Assembly: GCF_002933275.1 (NCBI RefSeq)
Contig: NZ_PSSX01000002.1
Span: 124,001 to 188,000 of the forward strand
From: Marinobacter maroccanus
GTDB lineage: Bacteria > Pseudomonadota > Gammaproteobacteria > Pseudomonadales > Oleiphilaceae
Reading direction: 5' to 3'
DNA: 64,000 bases
The notes under the pieces: model-generated
What the model was told of the DNA's origin: nothing
The model's database searches: none
What the model saw: the letters and a program-made list of their open reading frames with translations, nothing else
Program-made: the position numbers and the translations under genes
Shown: in pieces, positions 18,009 to 27,336 of the stretch
Position numbering within the stretch: the first letter of the stretch is position 1
Layout: each line of letters opens with the position of its first letter

Positions 18009-21000
18009 TCAAGCCTCTGCGAGGGCCGCAGCCTCGTCCACGTCGACCGATACCAGACGCGAGCAACCCGGTTCATGCATGGTTACCCCCATCAACTGAT
18101 CCGCCATCTCCATGGCAATCTTGTTATGGGTAATGTAAATGAACTGAACCTGTTTCGACATTTCCTTGACCATGTTGGCATAGCGCCCCACGTTAGCGTC
18201 GTCCAGCGGCGCATCCACCTCATCCAGCATACAGAAGGGTGCCGGGTTCAGCTGGAAAATCGAAAATACCAGGGCGATAGCCGTAAGCGCCTTCTCGCCG
18301 CCTGACAACAGGTGGATGGTGCTGTTCTTCTTGCCGGGCGGCCTGGCCATGATCGCAACGCCGGTCTCCAGAAGATCCTCGCCGGTCAGTTCCAGATAGG
18401 CGTTACCGCCCCCGAAGACCTTCGGGAACAGTGCCTGCAGACCGCCGTTCACCTGGTCAAAGGTTTCCTTGAAGCGTTGCCGGGTTTCCCGGTCTATCTT
18501 CCGTATGGCGTTGTCCAGTGTCTCCAGGGCTTCCATCAGATCTTCGTGCTGGGAATCCAGGTAGGTTTTCCGCTCACTCTGAACCTGGTATTCCTCAATA
18601 GCCGCCAGATTGATCGCACCCAGGCGCTGTATGCGATTACCGATACGCTCCAGCTCGTCGGCCCAGTCTTTCTCGTTCGCACCTTCAGGCAGCTGGGACA
18701 GAATATCCTGCAGCTTAACGTCCAGCTCCTTGAGCTGCTCGATGTGGTTACCAGACCGGATTTCCAGGGCCTGGGATTCCATTTTAAGTTTTTCGAGCCG
18801 GGACCGGACTTCCTGAATGCGATGATCGGTGCCACTTCTGCCCTGTTCCTTTTCGCGGACCTCCCGGTCGATTTCTTCCAGGGAATCGCGGGCCGCCCCA
18901 AGTTTTTCCTCTTCGGCCAGTCGGCGGTCCAGCAGCCCTTCAAGCTGCATCTGAAGATCTTCAATGGGTTCCTCGGCGCTTTCCCGGGATTCCCTCAGAA
19001 TCTCCAGACGCTCATCAATGCGTTCCTTCTGAAGCTGCATCCGGTCGATGGTCTGCCTGAGGCCGTCACGCTGACTGTGAAGAGTCTGAAGCTGAAGCTG
19101 CAACTGATGTGCGTGGTCACGGTCGTGCCGGGCTTCCTGACGGAGCCGGTCGAGGTTCTCGCGCAGGCTGTCCCGCTGCTCGAGAAGCCGTTCTTTTTCT
19201 TCGTCGCTGTCTTCCGTGGACGCCAGCGCCTGCTGCCACTCTTCCCGGGCCGCCTGCAGACTCTCTTTCTGGCCCTCCAGGTTTTCAGAGACATCTTCAA
19301 TATCGTCCCGGATTCGCTGCAAACGGGCATCGATCTGCTCGGCGCGGGCTCGCAGGCCGCTAACCCTGGATGACAAGGTCCCCAGCTCACGGTCTGCCTC
19401 GCTCAGACGGGTCTGGGCCTCGTCCCGGGCGGATTCCGAGCGTTCGGCGCGTTCCTGCAGTTCGTCCAGTCTCTCGCTGGCCGCCTCCAGTGCTTCCTCG
19501 GCTTCAACCAGTTGCGAGGTCAGCTCGGTTACTTTCTTCTGTCGTTCAATCACCCCAACCTGGCCCGCGTCCGAATCCGGCATCAGAACCCAGTCCCGGG
19601 ATACCCAGACGCCTTCCGGTGTCATCAGGCTCTGGCCATCCTGAAGGGCTGATCGCATGCCCATAGCATCAGAGACGGTTTCTACTGCGTCAATTCCACG
19701 GAGCAACGAGGCAATTCCCGGTACCCCTGAGACTTTCGCCGCCAGGCCGGTATTGCCAGTTTCAGCAGCGGCCTCGCCTTCAACGAGGGCCAGCCCCCGT
19801 GGTGCTTCTCTCATGGCCGATGAAAGCTGGTCAATGCTGGGGAGACAAAGCCCCTGGGTAAACCGCCCGATCACCTGCTCAACCGCAAACTCCCAACCAT
19901 CGGCGATCGTGAGCTGGCTGGCCACCCGCGGCATATCGCTCAGGGCGTTTTGCGCAAGCCAGGACTGCAGAACATCATCTCCGGCCCCCATCTGCTCATC
20001 CAACAGCGCCTGCTGAGACTCCAGTGACGCGCGAAGACTCTGGACCCGCTGGCGTTCTTCAGAAACGGTCTGCTCGGAATCCCGCTGGTGCTGCCGGGCG
20101 TCGTAGAGCTCGTCCTGGATCGCTGCAATGCGCTCGGCGGCTTCCTCGCGTTTCAGTTCCAGCGTTTCCTGCTGCTCCAGCAATTCCTCCAGCTCAGCGC
20201 GATCCATCTGGCCTTCCAGCAATTCCTGCTCATCCTGCAGTTTGCGTTGGCGAGTGAGCAATTGCTCAATGGCGTCCTCGAGGGAACGAATCCTTGATTG
20301 GGCCAGCTCGGCCTGGCGCCGGGCATCCGAAGAGCGGGCGCTGAAATCTTCCCACTGATGCTGCCATTCGCTCATCGCGTCTTCGGCCTGCCGCAGTTTC
20401 TCACCCGATTCCTCTGAGCGCATAGCCAGCGCTTCCTGTTCGGGCTCCATCATGTCCAGTTCTTCCTGGATACCCGCGAGCTTGTCCTCGTCCTGCTCCA
20501 GCTCTCTGGCCAGTTCGCGCTGGTTGGCCATTGCCTGGTCCAGCTCCGCGGCCATCTGCCGGCTTCGTTCGCGCTGATGCTCAAGGCTCTGCTCAATTCG
20601 GGCGATATCGGCACCGGCTTCGTAATAGCGGGCCTGCGCCCGGTTAAAGTGCTCGGTGCGTTCCTGATGATTGTCTCTCAGGGATTCCAGAGAGGTCTCC
20701 AGGCTGACACGCTCGGTCAGGTATTTTTCGAGCTCAAGTTCGGTATCCCGGATCTTGCCGCGCCAGGCTTGCAGGTCATTGTCGAGGGATTGCCAGCGGA
20801 GCACTGTCAGTTCGGCTTTCTTCTGGCGCTCTTCCTGCTTGTACGCCTTGTACTTTTCCGCCGCTGCCGCCTGGCGCTCCAGGTGTTGCAACTGCCGGCC
20901 CAGCTCTTCCCTCAGATCCGTCAGCCGCTCCAGGTTTTCCTGGGTGCGACGGATACGATTTTCGGTTTCCCGACGCCGCTCCTTGTACTTCGATATACCG

Positions 21001-21503
21001 GCCGCTTCCTCAATGTAGATCCGGAGCTCCTCCGGCTTTGCCTCAATCAGCCGGGAGATCATGCCCTGTTCAATGATGGCGTAACTGCGAGGACCCAGGC
21101 CGGTACCCAGGAACAGATCGGTAATGTCACGGCGCCGGCATTTGGAGCCATTCAGGAAATACTCGGACTGCCCTTCCCGGGAGACCCGGCGGCGAACAGA
21201 GATTTCGTTGAATTTAACGAATTCGCCAGGCGCGGAACCATCACTGTTATCAAATACCAGTTCGATGGAAGCCTGGCCAACCGGCTTTCTTGCACTGGAG
21301 CCGTTGAAGATGACGTCTGTCATGGATTCGCCGCGCAGATACTTGGCGGAGCTTTCACCCATAACCCACCGAACCGCATCGATGATGTTGGACTTGCCGC
21401 AACCATTCGGGCCAACAACGGCAGTCATGTTGGAGGGGAACGGCACCGTGGTGGGATCGACGAAGGATTTGAAGCCGGACAGTTTGATGGACTTCAGACG
21501 CAT
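18009..21503 (-). CDS. smc: Smc chromosome-partition ATPase (1164 aa)
   Basis: Smc forms with ScpA and ScpB the condensin that compacts and segregates the chromosome. The Walker A motif GPNGCGKSN is at 31-39. Long coiled coils (about 170-500 and 670-1000) flank a hinge (about 515-625, with WEFAVEQVIGRFTQGL). The C-terminal head has the ABC signature LLSGGEKALTAIAL and Walker B FCMLDEVDAPLDD. Length is normal for bacterial Smc. Its start codon lies one base after the GntR stop codon, so translation is coupled. The partners ScpA and ScpB are encoded 3-4 kb upstream on the same strand. Confidence 0.97.
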   Translation of the reverse strand: MRLKSIKLSGFKSFVDPTTVPFPSNMTAVVGPNGCGKSNIIDAVRWVMGESSAKYLRGESMTDVIFNGSSARKPVGQASIELVFDNSDGSAPGEFVKFNEISVRRRVSREGQSEYFLNGSKCRRRDITDLFLGTGLGPRSYAIIEQGMISRLIEAKPEELRIYIEEAAGISKYKERRRETENRIRRTQENLERLTDLREELGRQLQHLERQAAAAEKYKAYKQEERQKKAELTVLRWQSLDNDLQAWRGKIRDTELELEKYLTERVSLETSLESLRDNHQERTEHFNRAQARYYEAGADIARIEQSLEHQRERSRQMAAELDQAMANQRELARELEQDEDKLAGIQEELDMMEPEQEALAMRSEESGEKLRQAEDAMSEWQHQWEDFSARSSDARRQAELAQSRIRSLEDAIEQLLTRQRKLQDEQELLEGQMDRAELEELLEQQETLELKREEAAERIAAIQDELYDARQHQRDSEQTVSEERQRVQSLRASLESQQALLDEQMGAGDDVLQSWLAQNALSDMPRVASQLTIADGWEFAVEQVIGRFTQGLCLPSIDQLSSAMREAPRGLALVEGEAAAETGNTGLAAKVSGVPGIASLLRGIDAVETVSDAMGMRSALQDGQSLMTPEGVWVSRDWVLMPDSDAGQVGVIERQKKVTELTSQLVEAEEALEAASERLDELQERAERSESARDEAQTRLSEADRELGTLSSRVSGLRARAEQIDARLQRIRDDIEDVSENLEGQKESLQAAREEWQQALASTEDSDEEKERLLEQRDSLRENLDRLRQEARHDRDHAHQLQLQLQTLHSQRDGLRQTIDRMQLQKERIDERLEILRESRESAEEPIEDLQMQLEGLLDRRLAEEEKLGAARDSLEEIDREVREKEQGRSGTDHRIQEVRSRLEKLKMESQALEIRSGNHIEQLKELDVKLQDILSQLPEGANEKDWADELERIGNRIQRLGAINLAAIEEYQVQSERKTYLDSQHEDLMEALETLDNAIRKIDRETRQRFKETFDQVNGGLQALFPKVFGGGNAYLELTGEDLLETGVAIMARPPGKKNSTIHLLSGGEKALTAIALVFSIFQLNPAPFCMLDEVDAPLDDANVGRYANMVKEMSKQVQFIYITHNKIAMEMADQLMGVTMHEPGCSRLVSVDVDEAAALAEA

Positions 21504-21504
21504 A

Positions 21505-22200
21505 TCAGGCGCTCGCTTCCTGCCGGAGAATCGTCAACACCTGCTGCCGCTGGTGTTCCCCAAAGGCCTGGATTACCGCTTGTAGGCGGTCAGCGTCGTC
21601 ATCAATGGCCGCATCTGCCAATTGCCGGAAGAAGGTTGCTGTTTCACCAATTTCTTCCCGAAAATGCTCCAGCGCCACAAAGTAGGTGCGGCTGATGGCT
21701 GGTCGGAAATTCTCAAGCGTTTCCTCCAGAAAGGGGTTTTCAACCAGCCCGTAGGCGTAGCGCATAACCCCGAATCCGGCGTCAATGACCTGCTCGGCGG
21801 CATCCCCGCTGGTGGCGTTGAGGGCGTCGATGACTGCCTGCAATTCGCGAACCTGGCCCATGACTCCGCCAAGCTCCTTTCCGGACCAGCGTTCAAGCAC
21901 CTTTCGCCCCAGCATGCACAGCAGATCGATGTAGATGTCATAGAGGCTGTTGACGCTCTCGGGCGTCAGGCTTGAGACCACCGCACCCCGGCGCGGGAAA
22001 ATTTCGATCAGGTGCCGCCTTTCGAGAATAAGAAGCGCTTCGCGCACCGAACCACGGCTGACGTTCAACTCGCCGGACACCTTCAATTCCTGAATGCGTT
22101 CGCCGGGTTTGAGATCTCGCGTGATGATTCTTTGCCCAAGATGCTGGGCAATTTGTTCAGACAGACTTTCCGGGGCCTGAAACCTCATAAAGTTGGTCAC
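21505..22200 (-). CDS. GntR-family regulator, FadR/FCD type (231 aa)
   Basis: An N-terminal winged helix (about residues 12-75, with GERIQELKVSGELNVSRGSV and EALLILERRHLIEIFPRRGA) is followed by a helical FCD ligand-binding domain (about 85-225). FCD regulators usually sense small carboxylates. The GTG at 22200 has AGGA upstream; an ATG 12 bases inside is an alternative. It sits directly upstream of smc with one base between them. Its target is unknown; the neighbouring divergent diguanylate cyclase gene and its own operon are candidates. Confidence 0.88.
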   Translation of the reverse strand: MTNFMRFQAPESLSEQIAQHLGQRIITRDLKPGERIQELKVSGELNVSRGSVREALLILERRHLIEIFPRRGAVVSSLTPESVNSLYDIYIDLLCMLGRKVLERWSGKELGGVMGQVRELQAVIDALNATSGDAAEQVIDAGFGVMRYAYGLVENPFLEETLENFRPAISRTYFVALEHFREEIGETATFFRQLADAAIDDDADRLQAVIQAFGEHQRQQVLTILRQEASA

Positions 22201-22300
22201 TCATTCCTGAAGACGGCACGATTTCAAACGCAGAAGTTTACCACAGGGAATCTATTGCCCCATCCCCTTGTCTGACATTTTGCACAGCACAAGGAATCTG

Positions 22301-22324
22301 CCGGCAAATTACTGCCGGTTTTTT
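22301..22324 (+). terminator. Intrinsic terminator in the leader of the diguanylate cyclase gene
   Basis: CCGGCA (22301-22306) and TGCCGG (22313-22318) form a 6-bp stem with a 6-base loop, followed by six T residues. It is oriented on the plus strand. No plus-strand gene ends before it; the gene to the left runs the other way from 22200. It must therefore end a leader RNA or small RNA transcribed toward the diguanylate cyclase gene, or be fortuitous. Confidence 0.6.
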
Positions 22325-22474
22325 GACGGCAACCAGAAGACCAACACCCAATACTTCAAATCGGGTTGAATTTCTGGTCGCATTTAATTGTTTTTATTGC
22401 TCTTTATTAACCAGGCACGGTTTCTGCTTTACACGACCAAAGCACTGTAAACTTCTGCGACAGAGTGAACCGTA

Positions 22475-23401
22475 GTGAAAAACATACCGTCGATCCAACA
22501 GTCTCCCGCCCAGCCCCAGAAGCTAGCTGCGTTGCGTCAGGCACATCAGGACTGGAACAACACGCCGGATGTGCTCACCAGGCTGACCCGCCGGCTTTCT
22601 ACCACCCTGTCGCTGGAGCAACAGCTGGCCATCCTGGCTGAAGAGCTGGTGGCTATCGTGCCCTTTACCGCGCTTAACTATCGGCACCGGATCGGTAAAC
22701 AGGATTTCGTCTACGCCACCGGCATGGGCGGCCCCCACCGTTGCGAATACCGCTTGAGCCTGGAAGGCGTCAATTACGGAACACTGGTCCTGCAGCGGCG
22801 CCAGCGGTTTTCGGAACAGGAACTGGAAGGCGTCGAGATGATTCTCAGCGCGGCGATCTGCCCGATTCGCAACGCCTGCCAGTACGTTGCGATTGAGCAG
22901 GCGTCACTGACCGACTCACTGACCGGCATCCCCAACAAGCGAGCCCTGGATGATGCGCTACAGCGTTCAAGTGTGCTGTCTGAGCGTCACGGCGACCCCT
23001 ACTCTCTGGTGCTATGCGACCTGGATCATTTCAAAACGGTTAACGACACCCACGGCCATGTCGTCGGAGACCATCTTCTGCAAATTGCCGCAGCCGAGAT
23101 CGAGAAATCTATCCGCACGTCCGATTCCGTGTATCGTTTTGGTGGCGAGGAGTTTGCCATCTTGCTTCCACACACTTCCGAGCAGGATGCCAAAGATGTG
23201 GCAGAGCGGGTTCGAGAGGCGATTGCGGCCATCCGGGTGGACGGCGGCGAGAAGGAACTAAAGGTAACAACCAGCTGCGGCGTCGCCACCTTCTTGCCCG
23301 GGGAATCATCCCAGGCGTGGCTGGCCAGGGCCGACGAGGCGCTCTATCGAGCCAAACACCAGGGCCGGAACTGCACCCGGGTGTTTGCCACCATTTCCTG
23401 A
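22475..23401 (+). CDS. GGDEF-domain diguanylate cyclase (308 aa)
   Basis: It should make c-di-GMP from two GTP. Residues about 30-140 resemble a degenerate GAF-like sensor; no membrane segment is present, so it is cytoplasmic. The GGDEF domain (about 145-305) has an intact active site GGEEF at 223-227 and an inhibitory I-site R214-T-S-D217 exactly five residues before it, so the enzyme is probably active and feedback-inhibited. The GTG at 22475 is the likely start. The 275-base upstream region is unusually AT-rich and holds a plus-strand terminator-like hairpin at 22301-22324. Confidence 0.92.
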   Translation: MKNIPSIQQSPAQPQKLAALRQAHQDWNNTPDVLTRLTRRLSTTLSLEQQLAILAEELVAIVPFTALNYRHRIGKQDFVYATGMGGPHRCEYRLSLEGVNYGTLVLQRRQRFSEQELEGVEMILSAAICPIRNACQYVAIEQASLTDSLTGIPNKRALDDALQRSSVLSERHGDPYSLVLCDLDHFKTVNDTHGHVVGDHLLQIAAAEIEKSIRTSDSVYRFGGEEFAILLPHTSEQDAKDVAERVREAIAAIRVDGGEKELKVTTSCGVATFLPGESSQAWLARADEALYRAKHQGRNCTRVFATIS

Positions 23402-23404
23402 CGA

Positions 23405-24388
23405 TCAGCTCCGGGGCGTTTTGCTCCCGGACCGCTCCGGCCTGGGAGTTCGGCCAGCCGGTTTCGGGGGCCTGCTGTCACTGACGGCCCATTTATTTCC
23501 CGTTGTCTTTTTGCCAGAACGACCAGGGCTTTTCCGCCGCTGGCGATCGTGGGCCGCTTTCTCGTTCGGCGTTTTCTGGGGAATCTCAACCGCCTCCAGG
23601 CCAACCGTCCGGCTCAGGGTATCCACCGCTCTCTGATCCAGCTCTTCCCATTTGCCCACCGTCAGCCTGCTCGGCAGGAAGATCGGTCCGTAGCGTACGC
23701 GCTTCAGACGACTGACGCGAACACCCTGGGATTCCCAAAGACGACGGACTTCCCGATTGCGCCCTTCCAGCAAGGTCACGTGGAACCAGCGATTTATACC
23801 GCTACCGCCGGCCGGGGAGATATCGGTGAACTTGGCCATGCCGTCTTCCAGTAGAACGCCCTGAAGCAGGCGCTCAATCATGGCATCGTCCACTTCCCCA
23901 AAGATACGTACCGCGTATTCCCGGTCGATCTGGTTGGAGGGATGCATCAGCCGGTTCGCCAACTCACCGTCTGTGGTAAACAGCACCAGGCCAGTGGTAT
24001 TGATATCAAGCCGGCCAATGGAGATCCACCGATGCTCTTTCAGACGTGGCAGCCGGTCGAACACGGTCGGCCGGCCCTCGGGATCCTTTCGGGTGGTGAC
24101 TTCGCCCTCTGGCTTGTTGTAGATCAGCACACGGCGCATTACTTCCGCCGCCCCGGATACTTCCAGGCGCTTGCCGTCAAGCTCGAAGCGGTCTTCCACG
24201 GTTGCTTTCTGGCCCGGCGCTACCGGCTGACCGTTGACCATCAGGCGGCCGGCTTCCATCCAGCCCTCGATTTCCCGGCGCGAACCGATACCCGCACGGG
24301 CGAGCAATTTCTGAATGCGCTCAGGGCCATCCTGGCTGATTTTGTCCAGGGCTGGTCTGGCTGGTTTTTTGGGGCGTTCTGCCGCCAT
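23405..24388 (-). CDS. rluB: RluB-type 23S rRNA pseudouridine synthase (327 aa)
   Basis: RluB makes pseudouridine 2605 in 23S rRNA. An S4 RNA-binding domain covers about residues 20-80 (QKLLARAGIGSRREIEGWME). The catalytic domain has the invariant Asp in ISIGRLDINTTGLVLFTTDG. The last 55 residues form a basic, disordered tail rich in K, R, P and S, common in this subfamily. It follows scpB by 39 bases; the order scpA-scpB-rluB is widely conserved in gammaproteobacteria. The stop is only 3 bases from the convergent diguanylate cyclase stop. Confidence 0.94.
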   Translation of the reverse strand: MAAERPKKPARPALDKISQDGPERIQKLLARAGIGSRREIEGWMEAGRLMVNGQPVAPGQKATVEDRFELDGKRLEVSGAAEVMRRVLIYNKPEGEVTTRKDPEGRPTVFDRLPRLKEHRWISIGRLDINTTGLVLFTTDGELANRLMHPSNQIDREYAVRIFGEVDDAMIERLLQGVLLEDGMAKFTDISPAGGSGINRWFHVTLLEGRNREVRRLWESQGVRVSRLKRVRYGPIFLPSRLTVGKWEELDQRAVDTLSRTVGLEAVEIPQKTPNEKAAHDRQRRKSPGRSGKKTTGNKWAVSDSRPPKPAGRTPRPERSGSKTPRS

Positions 24389-24427
24389 GCAATCAATCCT
24401 TAGTTTCTGACTGACACCCGAATGGTA

Positions 24428-25066
24428 TCAATGAAGTGTCTCGCTCGAAGATTCGTCGTCGTTCTCGGCAGGGGTTGATTCGAACTCAATCTCCGCCTGC
24501 ATGTTCTTTTCAATTTCCCGGCCGATTTCTTCAAGGTCCCGGACTTCGTTCAGGGGCGGCAACTGGTCCAGACCCGTGAGGTTAAAGTAGTCCAGGAACT
24601 GTTTCGTGGTCGCATACATGGCCGGACGACCGGGAACATCGCGATGTCCGACAACGCGTACCCACTCTCGCTCAAGCAGTGTCCGAATGATATTGCTGCT
24701 TACCGTAACACCCCGGATGTCCTCGATTTCACCCCGGGTGATGGGCTGCCGGTAGGCGATCAGTGCCAGGGTTTCCAGCAACGCCCGGGAGTAACGCTGT
24801 GGTTTTTCCTCAAACAATCGCCCTACCCAGGGCGCGAATTCTTCTCGTACCTGAATACGGTAGCCGCTGGCAACCTTCTTCAATTCAAAACCGCGCCCTT
24901 CGCAAGCCGCTTCCAGAAGTACCATGACATGTTCCATTACCTGGCGTGCGGGGCGCTCCTCTTCACTGAACAGGTCCCGGAGCTGGTCGAGAGACAAGGG
25001 TTTGCCCGCAGCCAGCAGGGCCGCTTCGGCAATCGCCTGTATTCTCAGCAGGTGTTCTTCGTTCAT
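24428..25066 (-). CDS. scpB: ScpB segregation and condensation protein (212 aa)
   Basis: ScpB is the winged-helix dimer that binds the ScpA kleisin in the Smc condensin. Two winged helices are visible (about residues 8-85 and 90-165), with LAAGKPLSLDQLRDLF and LALIAYRQPITRGEIEDIRG as conserved stretches. The acidic C-terminal tail (TPAENDDESSSE) is likely disordered. It lies 42 bases after scpA. Confidence 0.95.
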   Translation of the reverse strand: MNEEHLLRIQAIAEAALLAAGKPLSLDQLRDLFSEEERPARQVMEHVMVLLEAACEGRGFELKKVASGYRIQVREEFAPWVGRLFEEKPQRYSRALLETLALIAYRQPITRGEIEDIRGVTVSSNIIRTLLEREWVRVVGHRDVPGRPAMYATTKQFLDYFNLTGLDQLPPLNEVRDLEEIGREIEKNMQAEIEFESTPAENDDESSSETLH

Positions 25067-25108
25067 GGTGTCTGATCCGTATTTCCGTGCTTTGAACGTT
25101 GGGAGGCC

Positions 25109-25942
25109 CTAGCTGGCTGCCCTGGCTCGAACATGAATCGGGCCCAGGACCTCGGCCTGGACAACCTCGATCAGCTGCTCTTTGACCAGCTCAAGCGTGG
25201 CCAGGAAGGTCACCACGACGCCGAGCCGGCCCTCTTCAATCGTGAAAAGGCTTTCGAATGTCACAAAATGATCATCCTGAAGCACCGACAAAATCGCGGA
25301 CATACGCTCCCGGGTCGACAGCCTTTCCCGTTCTACGTGGTGGCTGGTAAACAGGTCCGCTCGCTGCAGCACGCCCTGCAGGGCCAGCAGCATTTCGCGC
25401 AGATCCACATCCGGATGGGGCTGACTCGACGGCATCTTCGGCAGCGCTGCGGAGGCAGCGAACGTATCCCGCTCCAGGCGTGGCATTTCGTCGATATCTT
25501 CCGCTGCCTGCTTGAACCGCTCGTATTGCTGAAGCCGGCGAATCAACTCGGCCCGCGGATCAACTTCTTCCTCGTCGTCGGTCTCCTGTCGCGGCAACAG
25601 CATTCTGGATTTGATTTCCGCCAGTGTGGCTGCCATCACCAGGTATTCGGCGGCCAACTCGAAGCGCATGGCCTCCACGGCACCGATGTAATCCATGTAT
25701 TGCCGGGTAATTTCGCTCACGTCGATATCCAGAATGTTCATATTCTGGCGACGGATAAGATACAGCAGGAGATCCAGCGGCCCTTCAAACGCCTCAAGGA
25801 AGACGGCAAGGGCGTCTGGTGGTATGTACAGGTCCTTGGGAAGATCCACCACCGGCTTGCCGGACACCCGCGCCAGGGGCGACTGCTCCGGTGCAGCGTC
25901 CTGGGCTTCGGGCATGGCCTGATCGGTGGATTCTTCAGTCAT
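25109..25942 (-). CDS. scpA: ScpA segregation and condensation kleisin (277 aa)
   Basis: ScpA is the kleisin that bridges the two Smc heads. The N-terminal Smc-binding helix region is recognisable by FEGPLDLLLYLIRRQNMNIL, and the C-terminal winged helix by FLATLELVKEQLIEVVQ. The first 35 residues (acidic, E/Q/A/P rich) are extra compared with shorter homologs and are probably disordered. It begins the scpA-scpB-rluB run, 59 bases downstream of trpS, so trpS may be part of the same transcript. Confidence 0.95.
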   Translation of the reverse strand: MTEESTDQAMPEAQDAAPEQSPLARVSGKPVVDLPKDLYIPPDALAVFLEAFEGPLDLLLYLIRRQNMNILDIDVSEITRQYMDYIGAVEAMRFELAAEYLVMAATLAEIKSRMLLPRQETDDEEEVDPRAELIRRLQQYERFKQAAEDIDEMPRLERDTFAASAALPKMPSSQPHPDVDLREMLLALQGVLQRADLFTSHHVERERLSTRERMSAILSVLQDDHFVTFESLFTIEEGRLGVVVTFLATLELVKEQLIEVVQAEVLGPIHVRARAAS

Positions 25943-26001
25943 AACCTTTCACTCCGGGTCGGCGCACTGGCTGTATGCATGCGGCACCGACTCCTGCGGA
26001 T

Positions 26002-27216
26002 TCAGCGGTAATGAAGCCCCATGGCGGCCCGAACTTCCTCTAGGGTGTCGCGGGCGGCATCGCGGGCGTGTTCGCGGCCTTCCTGGAGAATGGAATGAAC
26101 CAGGTCCGGATTGCCCTCATACTCCCGGGCACGTTCGTGAAGCGGACGCTGCTCCTCGACAATTGCGTCGATCAACGGTTTCTTGCAGTCCAGGCAACCA
26201 ATGCCGGCACTGCGACAACCGGTCTGCACCCACTCCTGGGTATCGGCATCGGAATAGATTTTGTGCATTCCCCATACCGGGCACTTCTCGGGTTCACCCG
26301 GATCCGTGCGACGGACCCGCTGGGGATCGGTCTGCATGGTGCGAACCTTCTGGGCAACGCTGTCCGGATCTTCCCGCAAACCGATATAGTTGTTGTAGGA
26401 CTTGGACATTTTCTGACCGTCCAGCCCCGGCAACTTGGACTCCGGCGTCAGCAGTGGCTGCGGTTCCGGCAAAATCACCTTGCCGCCACCCTCAATGTAG
26501 CCATAAAGGCGCTCACGATCGCCAAGGGAGATATTCTGCTGCTCTTTCAACAGAGCGCGGGCGGTCTCCAGAGCGTCCATGTCGCCCTCTTCCTGGTAAC
26601 GCCTCTTGAGATTGCGATAGAGCTTGGCGTTTTTCTTGCCCATCTTGACGATGGCGCCTTCCGCCTGCTCCTCGAACCCTGGCTCACGGCCGTAGATATG
26701 GTTGAAGCGACGGGCGATCTCCCGGGTGATTTCGACATGGGAAACCTGATCGGCACCAACCGGCACCTTTCCTGCACGGTAGACCAGGATGTCTGCGCTC
26801 TGAAGCAGCGGATAACCCAGGAACCCGTAGGTCGCCAGATCCTTCTCCCGCAGCTTTTCCTGCTGATCCTTGAACGTGGGCACACGTTCCAGCCAACCGA
26901 GGGGAGTGATCATCGACAACAGCAGGTGCAGTTCGGCATGCTCGGGCACCTGTGACTGAATGAACATGGTGGACGAGCCCGGGTTCACGCCGGCCGCGAG
27001 CCAATCGATCACCATATCCCAGACGCTCTGTTCAATGCCGGAGGGATCGTCGTAATTGGTGGTCAGCGCATGCCAGTCGGCCACAAAGAAAAAGCATTCG
27101 AATTCATGCTGGAGTTTAACCCAGTTTTTCAGCACACCGTGGTAGTGGCCAAGGTGAAGCTTGCCGGTCGGACGCATGCCGGACAAAACCCTTTGCTGGG
27201 AATCTACAGAACTCAA
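26002..27216 (-). CDS. trpS: Tryptophanyl-tRNA synthetase (404 aa, TTG start)
   Basis: TrpS charges tRNA-Trp. The class I signatures are present: KLHLGHYHG near the N-terminus and KMSKS in GQKMSKSYNN. The protein is of the long form (about 400 residues rather than 334 as in E. coli), with an insertion containing CRSAGIGCLDCKK. The start is a TTG at 27216 supported by AAGGAG 8 bases upstream; the next ATG (27177) would cut off the conserved RVLSG strand before the active-site motif. Upstream is the bidirectional-looking terminator of sucD, so trpS should have its own promoter in the 65-base gap. Confidence 0.95.
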   Translation of the reverse strand: MSSVDSQQRVLSGMRPTGKLHLGHYHGVLKNWVKLQHEFECFFFVADWHALTTNYDDPSGIEQSVWDMVIDWLAAGVNPGSSTMFIQSQVPEHAELHLLLSMITPLGWLERVPTFKDQQEKLREKDLATYGFLGYPLLQSADILVYRAGKVPVGADQVSHVEITREIARRFNHIYGREPGFEEQAEGAIVKMGKKNAKLYRNLKRRYQEEGDMDALETARALLKEQQNISLGDRERLYGYIEGGGKVILPEPQPLLTPESKLPGLDGQKMSKSYNNYIGLREDPDSVAQKVRTMQTDPQRVRRTDPGEPEKCPVWGMHKIYSDADTQEWVQTGCRSAGIGCLDCKKPLIDAIVEEQRPLHERAREYEGNPDLVHSILQEGREHARDAARDTLEEVRAAMGLHYR

Positions 27217-27281
27217 AGCACGAACTCCTTATTTGGTGTTGGAACCGCCATCATAGTTCAGGCGACCCGGCATTATAAATA

Positions 27282-27319
27282 AAAAACCCCCGCTCTGCAG
27301 GGCAGAAACGGGGGTTTTT
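27282..27319. terminator. Terminator after sucD, bidirectional form
   Basis: AAAAACCCCCG and CGGGGGTTTTT form an 11-bp stem, with an inner TCTGC/GCAGA stem. A-runs and T-runs on both sides allow termination on either strand. The functional reading is for the sucABlpdsucCD transcript, whose last stop codon is 18 bases away. Confidence 0.9.
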
Positions 27320-27336
27320 ACTGAAAGAAGGCCAGC

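Noticed and set aside
22200..22475. A c-di-GMP riboswitch in front of the diguanylate cyclase
   Set aside because: A terminator-like hairpin is present but I see no GEMM-type conserved tetraloop/receptor pattern; only the hairpin is reported.
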